Part shown: positions 9,681-18,613 of the stretch, one piece after another | Layout: every line of letters starts with the position of its first letter | How positions within the stretch are numbered: position 1 is the stretch's first letter | Assembly (NCBI RefSeq): GCF_014649495.1 | Contig: NZ_BMTD01000001.1 | Span: 947,273 to 1,011,272, forward strand | DNA from: Streptomyces filipinensis | GTDB lineage: Bacteria; Actinomycetota; Actinomycetes; Streptomycetales; Streptomycetaceae | Direction of reading: 5' to 3' | DNA: 64,000 nt | Translations under genes and position numbers: made by a program | The notes under the pieces: generated by a model | Told to the model about the DNA's origin: nothing | What the model saw: the letters and a program-made list of their open reading frames with translations, nothing else | Databases searched by the model: none

Positions 9681-10013
9681 GTGCACCAGGCCCTGATCGT
9701 CGCCCGCATGGCCCCGGGTTCCGCCCCCGGCATCGCCAAGGTGTTCGCGGAGTCCGACCGCGGAGAGCTGCCGCACCTCGTCGGAGTCGTCCGGCGCAGC
9801 CTCTTCCAGTTCGGCGATGTGTACATGCACCTCATCGAGTCCGAGCGCGAGCCGGGACCGGCCATCGCCAAGGTCGCCTCGCACCCCGAGTTCAAGGAGG
9901 TCAGCGAGCGGCTTTCGGCGTACGTCAGCGCGTACGACCCGGAGACCTGGCGGTCCCCGAAGGACGCGATGGCACAGCGCTTCTACCTCTGGGAGCGCGA
10001 CGCCGGCGCCTGA
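9681..10013 (+). CDS. whiE-ORFVII: TcmI-type polyketide cyclase
   Basis: A 110-residue small cyclase with a ferredoxin-like fold, from a GTG after CGGAGGA. It has the TcmI/WhiE-ORFVII pattern: HQALIVARMAPG at the start, VRRSLFQFGDVYMHLIE in the middle and RFYLWER at the end. TcmI closes the last ring in tetracenomycin biosynthesis; here it probably catalyses a late cyclisation of the pigment. It is the last gene of the rightward operon and is followed by a very strong hairpin. Confidence 0.93.
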   Translation: MHQALIVARMAPGSAPGIAKVFAESDRGELPHLVGVVRRSLFQFGDVYMHLIESEREPGPAIAKVASHPEFKEVSERLSAYVSAYDPETWRSPKDAMAQRFYLWERDAGA

Positions 10014-10027
10014 CCTGCCCTTCCGGA

Positions 10028-10070
10028 CACCGGTGCCGGGCCCGCGTCCGACGCGGGCCCGGCACCGGTG
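10028..10070. terminator. Bidirectional terminator at the end of the pigment operon
   Basis: A perfect 20-base inverted repeat with a three-base loop (arms 10028-10047 and 10051-10070). It lies 15 bases after the cyclase stop and 20 bases before the convergent methyltransferase stop, so it can end both transcripts. Confidence 0.88.
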
Positions 10071-10089
10071 TTCTCCGGGAAGGTGCGGC

Positions 10090-11154
10090 TCACACGGGGA
10101 CCGTGCAGTCGAAGGCGTGCAGATAGGGGTTGACCGGCCGGATGTCGCCGACGGTCAGGCCCGCCGCCTCAAGCCGCCCGACCATGCTCTTCGTGGTGTG
10201 CTTGGCCCCGCCGACGTTCAGGAGCAGCAGCAGGTCCATCGCGGTGCTGAAGCGCATCGACGGGGTGTCGTCGACGAGGTTCTCGATGACCACGATCCGC
10301 GCACCGGGGCCGCCCGCCTCGACGACGTTGCGCAGCAGCCTGGCCGTGGACTCGTCGTCCCACTCCAGGATGTTCTTGATGACGTAGACGTCGGCCTCGA
10401 CCGGGACCGACTCGCGGATGTCGCCCGGCACGATCCGCGCCCGCTCCGCCAGGTCGCCGCCCGCGCGCAGCCGGGGCAGGGCGTTCTCCACCACCCGGGG
10501 CAGGTCCAGCAGCCAGCCCTGCATCGCCGGGTACTTGTCCAGCAGGCTGGCCACCACGTGCCCCTGCCCGCCGCCGAGGTCCGCCACCGACCTGCTGCCG
10601 GACAGGTCCAGCAGCGCGGCGACGTCGCGCGCCGACTGCTCGCTGGACGTGGTCATCGCACGGTTGAACACATCGGCCGACTCGGGGGCGTCCTCGTTCA
10701 GGTAGACGAAGAACTCCTTGCCGTAGAGACCCTCGACGACGTTCCGGCCGGTGCGCACCGCCTCGTCCAGCTTCGGCCAGGCGTCCCACGTCCAGGGCTC
10801 GGTGCACCACAGGGAGATGTCGCGCAGGCTGTGCGGGTCGTCCTCGCGCAGCAGCCGGGACATCTCGGTGTGGCCGAACGTCCCGTCCGGATGCTCGGTG
10901 AAGACGCCGTAGCAGGACAGGGCGCGCAGCAGCCGGCGCAGCGGCTTCGGCTCGCTCTTCACCGCGGCCGCGAGGTCCTCCACGGCCGTCGGAGCGTCCC
11001 CGAGCGCGTCGGCGACGCCGAGCCGGGCCGCGGCGCGGACGGCGGCGGCACACGCCGCCCCGAACACGAGCTCTCTCAGCCGCATCGAAGGCGGCGGGGA
11101 CGGGGGTGCCCCCTGCGCGGGGGGAGCCGAGAGCTCGGGGGATGGTGCGGTCAT
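10090..11154 (-). CDS. SAM-dependent O-methyltransferase, possible pigment tailoring enzyme
   Basis: A 354-residue methyltransferase of the plant/bacterial O-methyltransferase (Methyltransf_2) family. It has an N-terminal winged-helix dimerisation region (about 25-115) and a C-terminal Rossmann domain with the SAM motif VADLGGGQGHV (residues 190-200). Related enzymes methylate hydroxyls of aromatic polyketides (TcmN and TcmO types). The ATG has GGAAGG upstream. It is convergent with the pigment operon and probably co-transcribed from the beta-helix gene 43 bases upstream. The eight-gene S. coelicolor whiE set, as I recall it, lacks this gene, so a methylated pigment is possible but unproven. 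Confidence 0.88.
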   Translation of the reverse strand: MTAPSPELSAPPAQGAPPSPPPSMRLRELVFGAACAAAVRAAARLGVADALGDAPTAVEDLAAAVKSEPKPLRRLLRALSCYGVFTEHPDGTFGHTEMSRLLREDDPHSLRDISLWCTEPWTWDAWPKLDEAVRTGRNVVEGLYGKEFFVYLNEDAPESADVFNRAMTTSSEQSARDVAALLDLSGSRSVADLGGGQGHVVASLLDKYPAMQGWLLDLPRVVENALPRLRAGGDLAERARIVPGDIRESVPVEADVYVIKNILEWDDESTARLLRNVVEAGGPGARIVVIENLVDDTPSMRFSTAMDLLLLLNVGGAKHTTKSMVGRLEAAGLTVGDIRPVNPYLHAFDCTVPV

Positions 11155-11197
11155 GTGCCGCCTTCCTTCCTTGCCTGGGTGGGTTACGGCCGTCCGG

Positions 11198-12313
11198 TCA
11201 GCACAGACCAGCGGGCTTGGAGGCCCGGCAGAGGTTGCGCTGGAAGACGTTGCTGCTCTTGGTGGCTTCCTGGTTGACGAGGTCCGCCGGGCCGTTGCCG
11301 GCCAGCGAGTTGGCCGTGATCCGGTTCCGCTCGCTCGTGGCGCCCACGAAGCTCTTGAACAGGACGATCCCGCCCGACAGCGGGGACGCGCCGGAGTTGC
11401 CGCTGACCAGGTTGTGGGTCACCAGGGTGTCGTCGGCGCCGGTCAGGATGATGCCGGAGCCCTGCAGGAAGGGCAGCCGCGCGGTCGCCGCGCAGTACTT
11501 GTCGTTCTGCTCGATGAGGTTGTGGCTGACCGTCAGGGCGCCCGCCTTCGGCTTGTTCTCGTCGCCGACGACGAAGAGGCCCGCGCAGTTGCCGGTGAGG
11601 ACGTTGTGCTTGACGGTGAGGTTGCGCAGCCGGCGGACGGTGATGCCGATCCGGTTGTCCGCCAGGCGGTTGTGGTCGAGGACGGTGCCCCCGGTGTCGG
11701 TGGCTCCCTGCTCCGCCGAGATGGTGTTGGCGAGGAACAGGCCCGCGTCGCCGTTGGACCGGGCGGTGTCGTTCCGGTAGACGCTGCGGGTGGAGCGCTC
11801 CTCCGCGATGCCCCACTGGCCGTTCCGGTCGGCCGTCACTCCGCGCACGGTCAGGCCGTCCGCGCCCACGGCGACGACACCGATCCTGGAGAAACCGGTC
11901 ACCGCCAGGTCGGCGAGGGTGACGTTCCGGACGGGCTCGGTCTTGGTGCCGACCACGCAGATGCCGTTGCCCTGCTCCGCGCAGCTCTTCTGCGCCTGAG
12001 CGGTCTCCGTGGCCCTCGCGGTCTTCGCGGTCTTCGCCGTGCTCGCGGCCTTCGGGGCGGCCGGTTCGAGCACCGTGGCCGGGCCCACGCCGCGCAGCGT
12101 GATCCCGGAAGTGGTCACCTTGACACTCTCGTGGTACGTCCCGGCCTGCACGAGCACCGTGTCGCCGGACCGCGCGGCGTCCACCGCCTTCTGGATCGAC
12201 TCACCCGGATGCACGACGTGCACCGGGTGGGCGGCCGAGGCCGGGGTGGCGCCGAGGAGCGTGCCAAGGACCACGGCGCTGCTGACAACGTACGGGATAT
12301 GGCGTTTTGTCAC
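11198..12313 (-). CDS. Secreted right-handed parallel beta-helix protein
   Basis: A 371-residue exported protein from a GTG start. Residues 1-27 form a Sec signal ending TPASA. The mature protein contains many PbH1-type turns (for example VRNVTLADLAVTGFSRIGV and LTVKHNVLTGNCAGL) of the NosD/pectate-lyase superfamily. An Ala/Lys/Thr-rich insertion lies at about 86-107, and a few cysteines could pair. No catalytic residues of a known polysaccharide lyase are obvious, so carbohydrate binding or hydrolysis is only a guess. It precedes the methyltransferase gene on the same strand and diverges from the ferritin-like gene. Confidence 0.82.
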   Translation of the reverse strand: MTKRHIPYVVSSAVVLGTLLGATPASAAHPVHVVHPGESIQKAVDAARSGDTVLVQAGTYHESVKVTTSGITLRGVGPATVLEPAAPKAASTAKTAKTARATETAQAQKSCAEQGNGICVVGTKTEPVRNVTLADLAVTGFSRIGVVAVGADGLTVRGVTADRNGQWGIAEERSTRSVYRNDTARSNGDAGLFLANTISAEQGATDTGGTVLDHNRLADNRIGITVRRLRNLTVKHNVLTGNCAGLFVVGDENKPKAGALTVSHNLIEQNDKYCAATARLPFLQGSGIILTGADDTLVTHNLVSGNSGASPLSGGIVLFKSFVGATSERNRITANSLAGNGPADLVNQEATKSSNVFQRNLCRASKPAGLC

Positions 12314-12505
12314 ATTCGGAAGGCTAGAAGCGCATGAGCCGATTACCGGCGGGATGCTCCGTTCGGCGGCGTGTCAGGGGCCGGTCCGCGCCACACCGGC
12401 GCCCGGGCGCCCCGGGAACGGCCGCACCGGCTGCTAGCTTCGCCAGCTGTCGAGAGGTCCCGGCAGCCTTGTGCGCGGCCGCGGGCAAGGCGGAGCGGAG
12501 GCAAC

Positions 12506-13666
12506 GTGACGGGCACGAACGAGCATCCGGACGGTCCGGCGGTCACACCGGTCGGGCGCAGGGGCTTCCTGGCCTCGGCCGCCCTCGCCGCCACCCCGGC
12601 CCCCCTCGCCGCCACCCCGGCCGCCGCGGAACCGGCCGACGGGGCGGCCGCCGCGGGGCCGGCCGACGAGGCGGCTGCCGCGGCCGGCCACCGCGCCGTG
12701 GCGCGTCTGCTCGCCGTGGCCGAGGGCGACCGCGGGATCGGCTGGCTGCGGGCGGCCCTGCAGGTCGCCGTGCAACTCGAACTCACCACCATCCCGCCGT
12801 ACCTGTGCGGATGGTGGTCGGTCCGGGACCGCCGCGGCGAGGCCGCGCGGCTGATCCGGCGCATCGTCGGCGACGAGATGTACCACCTGGGCGTCGTCTG
12901 CAACCTGCTCGTGGCCGTGGGCGGGCGGCCGAGGATCAGGGACGCGGCCCCCCGCTACCCCTGCCCGCTGCCCGGTGGGGTGCGCGCCGGAGTGCGCGTG
13001 TACCTCTCGGGCCTCACCAAGGCCTTCGTGCGCGACGTGATGATGGCGATCGAGGCCCCCGACACCCCGCTCGCCCGGGCGGCGGCGAGCCCACCCACCA
13101 TCGGCGACTTCTACGGTGAGCTGCAGAGGGCGTTCCGGCGCACGGAGCCGTATCTGTCGGCCGAGGGGCAGCTGTCGGACCGCATCGGCTCGGACGTGCT
13201 GGAGCCGGTCACCGGCCTCGACGACGTCGAACGGGCCCTGGAGATCGTCAAGGAGCAGGGCGAGGGCACCGAGAGCTCGCCGGCCGACGCCTTCCAGGAC
13301 GACCACCCGGCGCACTACTACGCCTTCGCGGAGATCTACCACGGACGGCGGCTGCGCAGGACCGCCCGCGGCTGGCAGTTCACCGGCGCGCCCGTGCCCT
13401 TCCCCGACGCACGCCCCATGGCCCCGGTCCCACCCGGCGGCTGGCACCGGCCGCCGGTCCGGGTCGGCCGGCTGCTGGACCAGTTCGACACCACCTACGC
13501 GGCGGTGCTGGACAGGCTCGACGAGGCGTGGGGCGGCGGTGACGGGCGCAGCCTGGGCGCGGCGGTACGCGCCATGCGCGCCATGGAGGAACCGGCGGTG
13601 GAGCTGATGGAGACGCCGATCCCCGGCGCCCCGGGGACCTACGGCCCTCAGTTCCGGCCCGTCTGA
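12506..13666 (+). CDS. Exported ferritin-like (VioB/iminophenylpyruvate dimer synthase-type domain) protein
   Basis: A 386-residue protein from a GTG five bases after GGAGG. The N-terminus contains an RRGFLASAALAA segment followed by Ala/Pro-rich sequence, consistent with export, perhaps by Tat given the twin Arg. The main domain (about 65-290) has the helical pattern of the ferritin-like family found in VioB: QLELTTIPPYL, a Glu and His pair in IVGDEMYHLGVVCNLL, and HYYAFAEIYHGR further on. These Glu/His residues could bind two metal ions. The substrate is unknown. Location beside the pigment genes suggests, but does not show, a linked oxidative role. Confidence 0.8.
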   Translation: MTGTNEHPDGPAVTPVGRRGFLASAALAATPAPLAATPAAAEPADGAAAAGPADEAAAAAGHRAVARLLAVAEGDRGIGWLRAALQVAVQLELTTIPPYLCGWWSVRDRRGEAARLIRRIVGDEMYHLGVVCNLLVAVGGRPRIRDAAPRYPCPLPGGVRAGVRVYLSGLTKAFVRDVMMAIEAPDTPLARAAASPPTIGDFYGELQRAFRRTEPYLSAEGQLSDRIGSDVLEPVTGLDDVERALEIVKEQGEGTESSPADAFQDDHPAHYYAFAEIYHGRRLRRTARGWQFTGAPVPFPDARPMAPVPPGGWHRPPVRVGRLLDQFDTTYAAVLDRLDEAWGGGDGRSLGAAVRAMRAMEEPAVELMETPIPGAPGTYGPQFRPV

Positions 13667-13690
13667 TCAGCCGGGCCGGGGCAGGGGGTG

Positions 13691-14380
13691 TCAGCGACCC
13701 TTGGGCATCCGCATGCCCTTGGGCATGGGCCCCTTGGGCAGCGGCATGTTGCTCATCAGGTCGCCCATGGCCCGCAGCCGGTCGTTCGTGGCCGTCACCT
13801 GGGGGCCGGTCAGCACGCGCGGGAACTTCAGCATGGTCGTGCGCAGCTTCTTCAGCTCGACCTGGCCCTCGCCGCCGCCGACGATCACGTCGTGCACCGG
13901 CACGTCCGCGACGATGCGGTTCATCTTCTTCTTCTCGGCGGCCAGCAGGCTCTTCACCCGGTTCGGGTTGCCCTCGGCGACCAGCACGATGCCGGCCTTC
14001 CCGACCGCCCGGTGCACCACGTCCTGGCTGCGGTTCATCGCCACCGCCGGAGTGGTCGTCCAGCCCCGGCCGATGTTGTCCAGCACGGCGGCCGCGGCGC
14101 CCGGCTGGCCCTCCATCTGGCCGAACGCGGCCCGCTCGGCCCGGCGGCCGAACACGATCGCCGTCGCCAGCAGAGCGATCAGCAGACCGAAGATGCCCAG
14201 GTAGATCGGGTGACCGAGCAAGAAGCCGATCGCGAGGAAGACACCGAGGGTGCCGATGCCGACGGCCGCGAGTACAAGACCGATCTTCTTGTCGGCCTTG
14301 CGGGTCATCTTGTACGTGAGAGCGATCTGCTTCAGCCGCCCTGCGTTCGCGGCGTCCGCCGCGGTTTCCTTCCTCGCCAT
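13691..14380 (-). CDS. DUF4191 integral membrane protein
   Basis: A 229-residue actinobacterial membrane protein starting MARKETAADAANAGRLKQI. Two adjacent membrane segments lie at about 33-53 and 57-76, followed by a soluble domain with conserved GRGWTTTPAVAMNRSQD and a Met/Pro/Lys-rich tail (PLPKGPMPKGMRMPKGR). The function is unknown. It is found next to lipA in Streptomyces and Mycobacterium, so it marks the point where the conserved gene order resumes after the pigment locus. It is transcribed downstream of the small gene at 14440-14637. Confidence 0.9.
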   Translation of the reverse strand: MARKETAADAANAGRLKQIALTYKMTRKADKKIGLVLAAVGIGTLGVFLAIGFLLGHPIYLGIFGLLIALLATAIVFGRRAERAAFGQMEGQPGAAAAVLDNIGRGWTTTPAVAMNRSQDVVHRAVGKAGIVLVAEGNPNRVKSLLAAEKKKMNRIVADVPVHDVIVGGGEGQVELKKLRTTMLKFPRVLTGPQVTATNDRLRAMGDLMSNMPLPKGPMPKGMRMPKGR

Positions 14381-14439
14381 GCCACGAAGTCTACGTGTCC
14401 CCGGGAGTGCGGACGACGGCAGTGCCCGGGGGGCGGGGA

Positions 14440-14637
14440 TCAGGAGCGGTCGGCGGCCTGCTCCAGGAAGCGCTGCGCCTCGACCCGGTCCTTGGCACGC
14501 CGTCGGTCCTCCAGCACGGAGGTCCACGCGTTACGCCGGGCGGTGCGCTGGCCGCCGCTCATGAGCAGGGACTCGACGGCGCGGAGGGCATCGGTGAAGG
14601 ACGGGATGGCGGTGGCGCGTACGGGCGCGGCCTGCAT
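14440..14637 (-). CDS. Small conserved actinobacterial protein (65 residues)
   Basis: Starts MQAAPVRATAIPSFTDALRAVESLL at the ATG with a GGGGGA-type site upstream. It is a compact, Arg- and Ala-rich helical protein without membrane segments or known motif. A conserved small protein occupies the same slot between lipA and the DUF4191 gene in S. coelicolor, as I recall. Function unknown. It is transcribed away from a 229-base upstream region that carries its probable promoter. Confidence 0.75.
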   Translation of the reverse strand: MQAAPVRATAIPSFTDALRAVESLLMSGGQRTARRNAWTSVLEDRRRAKDRVEAQRFLEQAADRS

Positions 14638-14866
14638 GATCGAGGTCCCCCCTCGGAGCGGGTGGTGTACGAGGCGTGATACCAGAGTCACTGATTGGTG
14701 TTACCAGGGCGTGTCCGACCGGTCAAACGCCAATGAAGCCTTGATACAGAGCGCTGAAACGCTGACGCGGCCCTGACGTCGCCCTCATCAGCGAGGACGC
14801 TCAGGACCGCGTCGACTCGGCCATTACTGGCCGGTAAGTGCTTGTGCGTGAATTCACACGCTGCGC
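14638..14866. promoter_or_regulatory. Intergenic region between lipA and the 65-residue gene
   Basis: A 229-base region less GC-rich than its surroundings. On the minus strand a possible promoter TTGACC-n17-TAACAC precedes the small gene. An imperfect dyad TTAC-TGGCCG-GTAA is at 14824-14837. A 60-codon minus-strand frame overlaps the lipA stop (GTGA), but its third-position GC is only about 60 percent, so I treat the region as non-coding. Confidence 0.4.
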
Positions 14867-15832
14867 TCACACCGCCTGGGACGCGATGTAGGAACCACGC
14901 TTCTCGACCGCCATCTGGTACAGCCGCCCGGCGCGGTACGACGAACGCACCAGCGGACCCGACATGACGCCGGAGAAGCCGATCTGCTCGGCCTCCTCCT
15001 TCAGCTCCACGAACTCCTGCGGCTTCACCCAGCGCTCGACCGGGTGGTGGCGGACGGAGGGGCGCAGGTACTGGGTGATGGTGATCAGCTCGCAGCCCGC
15101 CTCGTGCAGCTGCCTGAGCGCCTCGCTGACCTCCTCGCGGGTCTCGCCCATGCCGAGGATCAGGTTGGACTTGGTGACCAGGCCGACGTCGCGGGCCTCG
15201 GTGATGACCTTCAGGGAGCGCTCGTAGCGGAAGCCGGGGCGGATCCGCTTGAAGATCCGCGGGACCGTCTCGACGTTGTGCGCGAAGACCTCGGGGCGGG
15301 CGGAGAAGACCTCGGCCAGCTGCTCGGGGACCGCGTTGAAGTCGGGGGCCAGCAGCTCGACCTTCGTACGGCCGCCCTCGCGCTCCGCCGTCTGCGCGTG
15401 GATCTGGCGCACGGTCTCGGCGTACAGCCAGGCGCCGCCGTCCTCCAGGTCGTCGCGGGCGACGCCGGTGATGGTGGCGTAGTTCAGGTCCATCGTGACC
15501 ACGGACTCACCCACGCGGCGCGGCTCGTCGCGGTCCAGGGCCTCGGGCTTGCCGGTGTCGATCTGGCAGAAGTCGCAGCGCCGGGTGCACTGGTCGCCGC
15601 CGATGAGGAAGGTCGCCTCGCGGTCCTCCCAGCACTCGTAGATGTTCGGGCAGCCGGCTTCCTGGCAGACCGTGTGCAGGCCCTCGCTCTTCACGAGGTT
15701 CTGCATCTTCGTGTACTCGGGGCCCATTTTCGCCCGGGTCTTGATCCACTCGGGCTTGCGCTCGATGGGGGTCTGGCTGTTGCGGACCTCCAGGCGCAGC
15801 ATCTTGCGTCCGTCGGGTGCGACTGCGGACAC
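14867..15832 (-). CDS. lipA: Lipoyl synthase
   Basis: Inserts two sulfurs into protein-bound octanoyl groups to make lipoate on E2 and GcvH proteins. The 321-residue protein starts [15 protein letters not shown] at a GTG with GGGAG six bases upstream. It shows both iron-sulfur sites: the auxiliary cluster CX4CX5C (Cys56, 61, 67) and the radical-SAM CX3CX2C (Cys82, 86, 89). It ends with the VRSSYRAG segment that supplies a serine ligand. It lies downstream of lipB on the same strand, 120 bases apart. Its main client here is the two-lipoyl E2 at 30800-32590. Confidence 0.98.
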   Translation of the reverse strand: MSAVAPDGRKMLRLEVRNSQTPIERKPEWIKTRAKMGPEYTKMQNLVKSEGLHTVCQEAGCPNIYECWEDREATFLIGGDQCTRRCDFCQIDTGKPEALDRDEPRRVGESVVTMDLNYATITGVARDDLEDGGAWLYAETVRQIHAQTAEREGGRTKVELLAPDFNAVPEQLAEVFSARPEVFAHNVETVPRIFKRIRPGFRYERSLKVITEARDVGLVTKSNLILGMGETREEVSEALRQLHEAGCELITITQYLRPSVRHHPVERWVKPQEFVELKEEAEQIGFSGVMSGPLVRSSYRAGRLYQMAVEKRGSYIASQAV

Positions 15833-15952
15833 GACCGGCTCCCTAAGCTTTGATTCTTCGGCGTACACCAGGGTACGCCCGTGTTCATTGCGCCCTGTCG
15901 GTGAGATCAACCTCACGGTCGCAGGGCGCATTCCCCCGGACGGCCGAGCGGA

Positions 15953-16750
15953 TCAGGCGCTCGCCCTCTCGATCTCCCGCGGCCTCAGGTCCGCGTTCCC
16001 GAGGACGTCCAGCAGGTGCTTCTCGGCCACCGGCAGGACCTCGTCGAGGGTGACCTCGCGGCCGAGCTCGTGCGAGAGGGAGGTGACGCCCGCGTCGCGG
16101 ATCCCGCACGGGATGATCTTGTCGAAGTTCGAGGTGTCCGGATTCACGTTCAGGGCGAAGCCGTGCATCGTGATGCCCTTGGCGACGCGGATGCCCATGG
16201 CGCAGATCTTGCGGTCCTCGCGGCGCTGGCCGGCGTTGGAGGGGGCGTACTCGGGGCCGTTGAGCCGGGGGTCGAACTCGGGGTCGGTGGTGCGCGGGTC
16301 GAAGTCGAGGGTGAGTCCTCCGAGCGCGGGGCGCTGCTCGACCGGGTCGCCGAGGACCCAGACGCCGGCGCGGCCCTCGACCCGGGAGGTCTCGATGCCG
16401 AACTCGGCGCAGACCCGGATCATGACCTCCTCCAGCCGGCGCAGGTGCGCGACCACGTCCACCGGGCGCGGGAGCTTCTGGATCGGGTAGCCGACCAGCT
16501 GGCCGGGGCCGTGCCAGGTGATCTTGCCGCCGCGGTCCACGTCGATGACCGGGGTGCCGTCCAGCGGACGCTCGCTGTCCTCGGTACGGCGGCCGGCGGT
16601 GTAGACCGGGGGGTGTTCCAGGAGGAGCACCGTGTCCGGGACCTCGTCGGCGAAGCGCGCCGCGTGCACCCGGCGCTGCTCGTCCCAGGCCTCCTGGTAA
16701 TCGACGGCGTCCGCGCCGAACCCCATGCGGACGAACCGCAGCTCACTCAC
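15953..16750 (-). CDS. lipB: Octanoyl-[acyl-carrier-protein]:protein transferase
   Basis: Transfers octanoate from ACP to lipoyl domains, the first step of lipoylation. The 265-residue protein starts at a GTG preceded by GGGAGG. It has the [12 protein letters not shown] motif and the catalytic Cys215 with the expected Lys211 in [12 protein letters not shown]. Compared with enterobacterial LipB it carries an insertion of roughly 35-45 residues between WVLGD and RKICAMG (about 134-180). As I recall, other streptomycete LipB proteins have a similar length. It is the first gene of a lipB-lipA unit and diverges from the regulator gene at 16989. Confidence 0.97.
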   Translation of the reverse strand: MSELRFVRMGFGADAVDYQEAWDEQRRVHAARFADEVPDTVLLLEHPPVYTAGRRTEDSERPLDGTPVIDVDRGGKITWHGPGQLVGYPIQKLPRPVDVVAHLRRLEEVMIRVCAEFGIETSRVEGRAGVWVLGDPVEQRPALGGLTLDFDPRTTDPEFDPRLNGPEYAPSNAGQRREDRKICAMGIRVAKGITMHGFALNVNPDTSNFDKIIPCGIRDAGVTSLSHELGREVTLDEVLPVAEKHLLDVLGNADLRPREIERASA

Positions 16751-16988
16751 GGCAAGCGCCTCCCTCAGCGACCGGTGTGTCAGGCACGTGACGCGCCCAC
16801 GCCACTGTACGACCGACCGACGTACGTCAGCTCTACGGGCTTTCCTCACACGATCGGATGAATGCGGTGGGAAGCGTGTGATCGGGTGCTCACTCTCCGC
16901 TACATTCACGCCGTTCGTGCGGCCATAAGGGCTGCTCAAAGGCAATCCGGCACTTCAGAGGCACGGAAGGCAGGAGACCGCACCGCAG
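16751..16988. promoter_or_regulatory. Divergent region between lipB and the NsdA-like regulator
   Basis: It contains a perfect 10-base palindrome GACGTACGTC at 16819-16828, about 70 bases before lipB. A 7-base inverted repeat TCACACG / CGTGTGA at 16846-16852 and 16875-16881 lies nearer the regulator. Either could be an operator. No confident -10/-35 pair was assigned. Confidence 0.4.
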
Positions 16989-18458
16989 ATGACGGACCGA
17001 CCCGCGCAGCGCACCCCCAACCGCCAGCTCGCCGCGCTCATCGCAGAGGCAGGGTTCTCCAACGCGGGTCTGGCTCGTCGCGTCGACCAGCTCGGGCTGG
17101 AGCACGGGCTGGACCTGAGATACGACAAGACCTCGGTCACCCGCTGGCTGCGCGGGCAGCAGCCGCGCGGTACGACCCCGGCCCTCATCGCCGAGGTCTT
17201 CACCCGCCGGCTCGGGCGCAGGCTCACCGCCCAGGATCTCGGCCTGGACGCGTGCGCGCCGGTGTACGCCGGGCTGGAGTTCGCCGCCACCCCCGAGGAG
17301 GCCGTCGACATCGTCAGCGGGCTGTGGCGCAAGGACTCCGGCAGCCACGCCGAGCTGCGCAAGATCGCCTTCACCCCGGCCGGGCTCGTGGTGCCCAGCC
17401 GGGACTGGCTGATCGGCAAGCCGGACGACAAGGTGGCCCGCGAACAGACACCCCGGGTGCCCCCGCAGGGCCGTCCCGCCCCGGCCAGGCCGCAGGGCCG
17501 GCCGGTGCTCACGCTGCCGCCCCGCACGCGCGGGCACGCCGAGCGCGCCCCCGGCCACAAGGTCACCAACGGGGACATCAACGCGCTGCGCTCGGTCGGC
17601 GAGCTGTTCCGCACCCTCGACGACCGCTACGGCGGCGGCCACGCCCGGCAGGCCCTCGTGCGCTACCTGGAGCACGAGTGCGAGCCGATGCTCCGCGGCG
17701 CCTACGACGAGCAGACCGGCCGCCGGCTGTTCGGCGCCGCCGCCGACCTGACCCGGCTCGCGGGCTGGACCTCGTACGACATCGCCGCGCACGGCCTCGC
17801 CCAGCGCTACTTCGTGCAGGCCCTGCGGCTCGCCCAGGCGGCCGGCGACCGCGCCTACGGCTCCTACGTCCTGGTCACCATGAGCCGCCAGGCCGTCTAT
17901 CTCGGCCACGGCAGGGAGGCCGTCCAGCTGGCCCGGGTCGCCCAGCAGGGCGCGGGCACCGGTGGCCCGCCGGTCGTGCAGGCGCTGCTGCACGCCTCCG
18001 AAGCCAGGGCGCACGGCGTGCTCGGCGAGGTGCGGGCGTGCACGGCGGCGCTCGTGCGGTCCGAGCGCGCCCTGGAGGCGGCCCGGCCCGGGGACGACGT
18101 GCCGTACTGGGCCACGTTCTTCGACGAGGCACAGCTCGCCGACGAGTTCGGGCACTGCCACCGGGATCTGCAGCAGTTCCGGGCGGCCGCCCAGCACGCC
18201 GAACGCTCGCTCCAGCTCCGCGCGCCCGCCCACGCCCGCAGCCGGCTCTTCTGCCGGGTCGTCCTCGCCACGGCCCGGCTCGGCCTCGGCGAACTCGACC
18301 AGGCGTGCGCGCTGGCCGTCGAGGCCGCGGGCCAGGCCGCGGAGATGAGGTCGGCCCGGGCGATCGAGTACGTACGGGACTTCGAGCGCCGGCTGGAACC
18401 GTACCGGGACGCGGCACCGGTGAGGGGGTACCGGGAGAAGGTCGCCGCACTGGGGTAG
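16989..18458 (+). CDS. NsdA-like regulatory protein (HTH plus TPR-like repeats)
   Basis: A 489-residue cytoplasmic protein from an ATG with CAGGAGA upstream. Residues 10-90 form a helical DNA-binding-like region (LIAEAGFSNAGLARRVDQLG, then TSVTRWLRGQQPRG). A Pro/Arg-rich linker (about 152-190) and a C-terminal half of TPR-like helical pairs (about 200-480) follow. The layout matches the NsdA/NsdB group of Streptomyces, where NsdA is a negative regulator of sporulation and antibiotic production. A role in development is inferred by family; its proximity to lipB is conserved synteny rather than evidence of a lipoate role. Confidence 0.8.
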   Translation: MTDRPAQRTPNRQLAALIAEAGFSNAGLARRVDQLGLEHGLDLRYDKTSVTRWLRGQQPRGTTPALIAEVFTRRLGRRLTAQDLGLDACAPVYAGLEFAATPEEAVDIVSGLWRKDSGSHAELRKIAFTPAGLVVPSRDWLIGKPDDKVAREQTPRVPPQGRPAPARPQGRPVLTLPPRTRGHAERAPGHKVTNGDINALRSVGELFRTLDDRYGGGHARQALVRYLEHECEPMLRGAYDEQTGRRLFGAAADLTRLAGWTSYDIAAHGLAQRYFVQALRLAQAAGDRAYGSYVLVTMSRQAVYLGHGREAVQLARVAQQGAGTGGPPVVQALLHASEARAHGVLGEVRACTAALVRSERALEAARPGDDVPYWATFFDEAQLADEFGHCHRDLQQFRAAAQHAERSLQLRAPAHARSRLFCRVVLATARLGLGELDQACALAVEAAGQAAEMRSARAIEYVRDFERRLEPYRDAAPVRGYREKVAALG

Positions 18459-18570
18459 GGCGCTTCCGCCCGCCGCGGTGGTGCCCGGCCACGACGGTGG
18501 TGACCCGCGGTGCCGAACCGGCCAGGGCCACTCGCCGTGTCGGTGCCGGTCGCCTGCTCGGTCACGCGCC

Positions 18571-18613
18571 GTCGTGGCTGGTCGCGCGGCTGCCCGCGCC
18601 CCCTTCGGGCGCC
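18571..18613 (+). repeat. Copy B of the dispersed intergenic repeat, ending in a hairpin
   Basis: Starts GTCGTGGCTGGTCGCGCGG and ends with GCGCCC...GGGCGC, a 6-base stem at 18596-18612 that touches the stop of the next gene. It lies between convergent genes and may act as a terminator. Confidence 0.7.

Noticed and set aside
14688..14870. A 60-codon minus-strand frame overlapping the lipA stop as GTGA
   Set aside because: Third-position GC is about 60 percent, far below real genes here; no ribosome binding site and no recognisable sequence. More likely the promoter region of the 65-residue gene.
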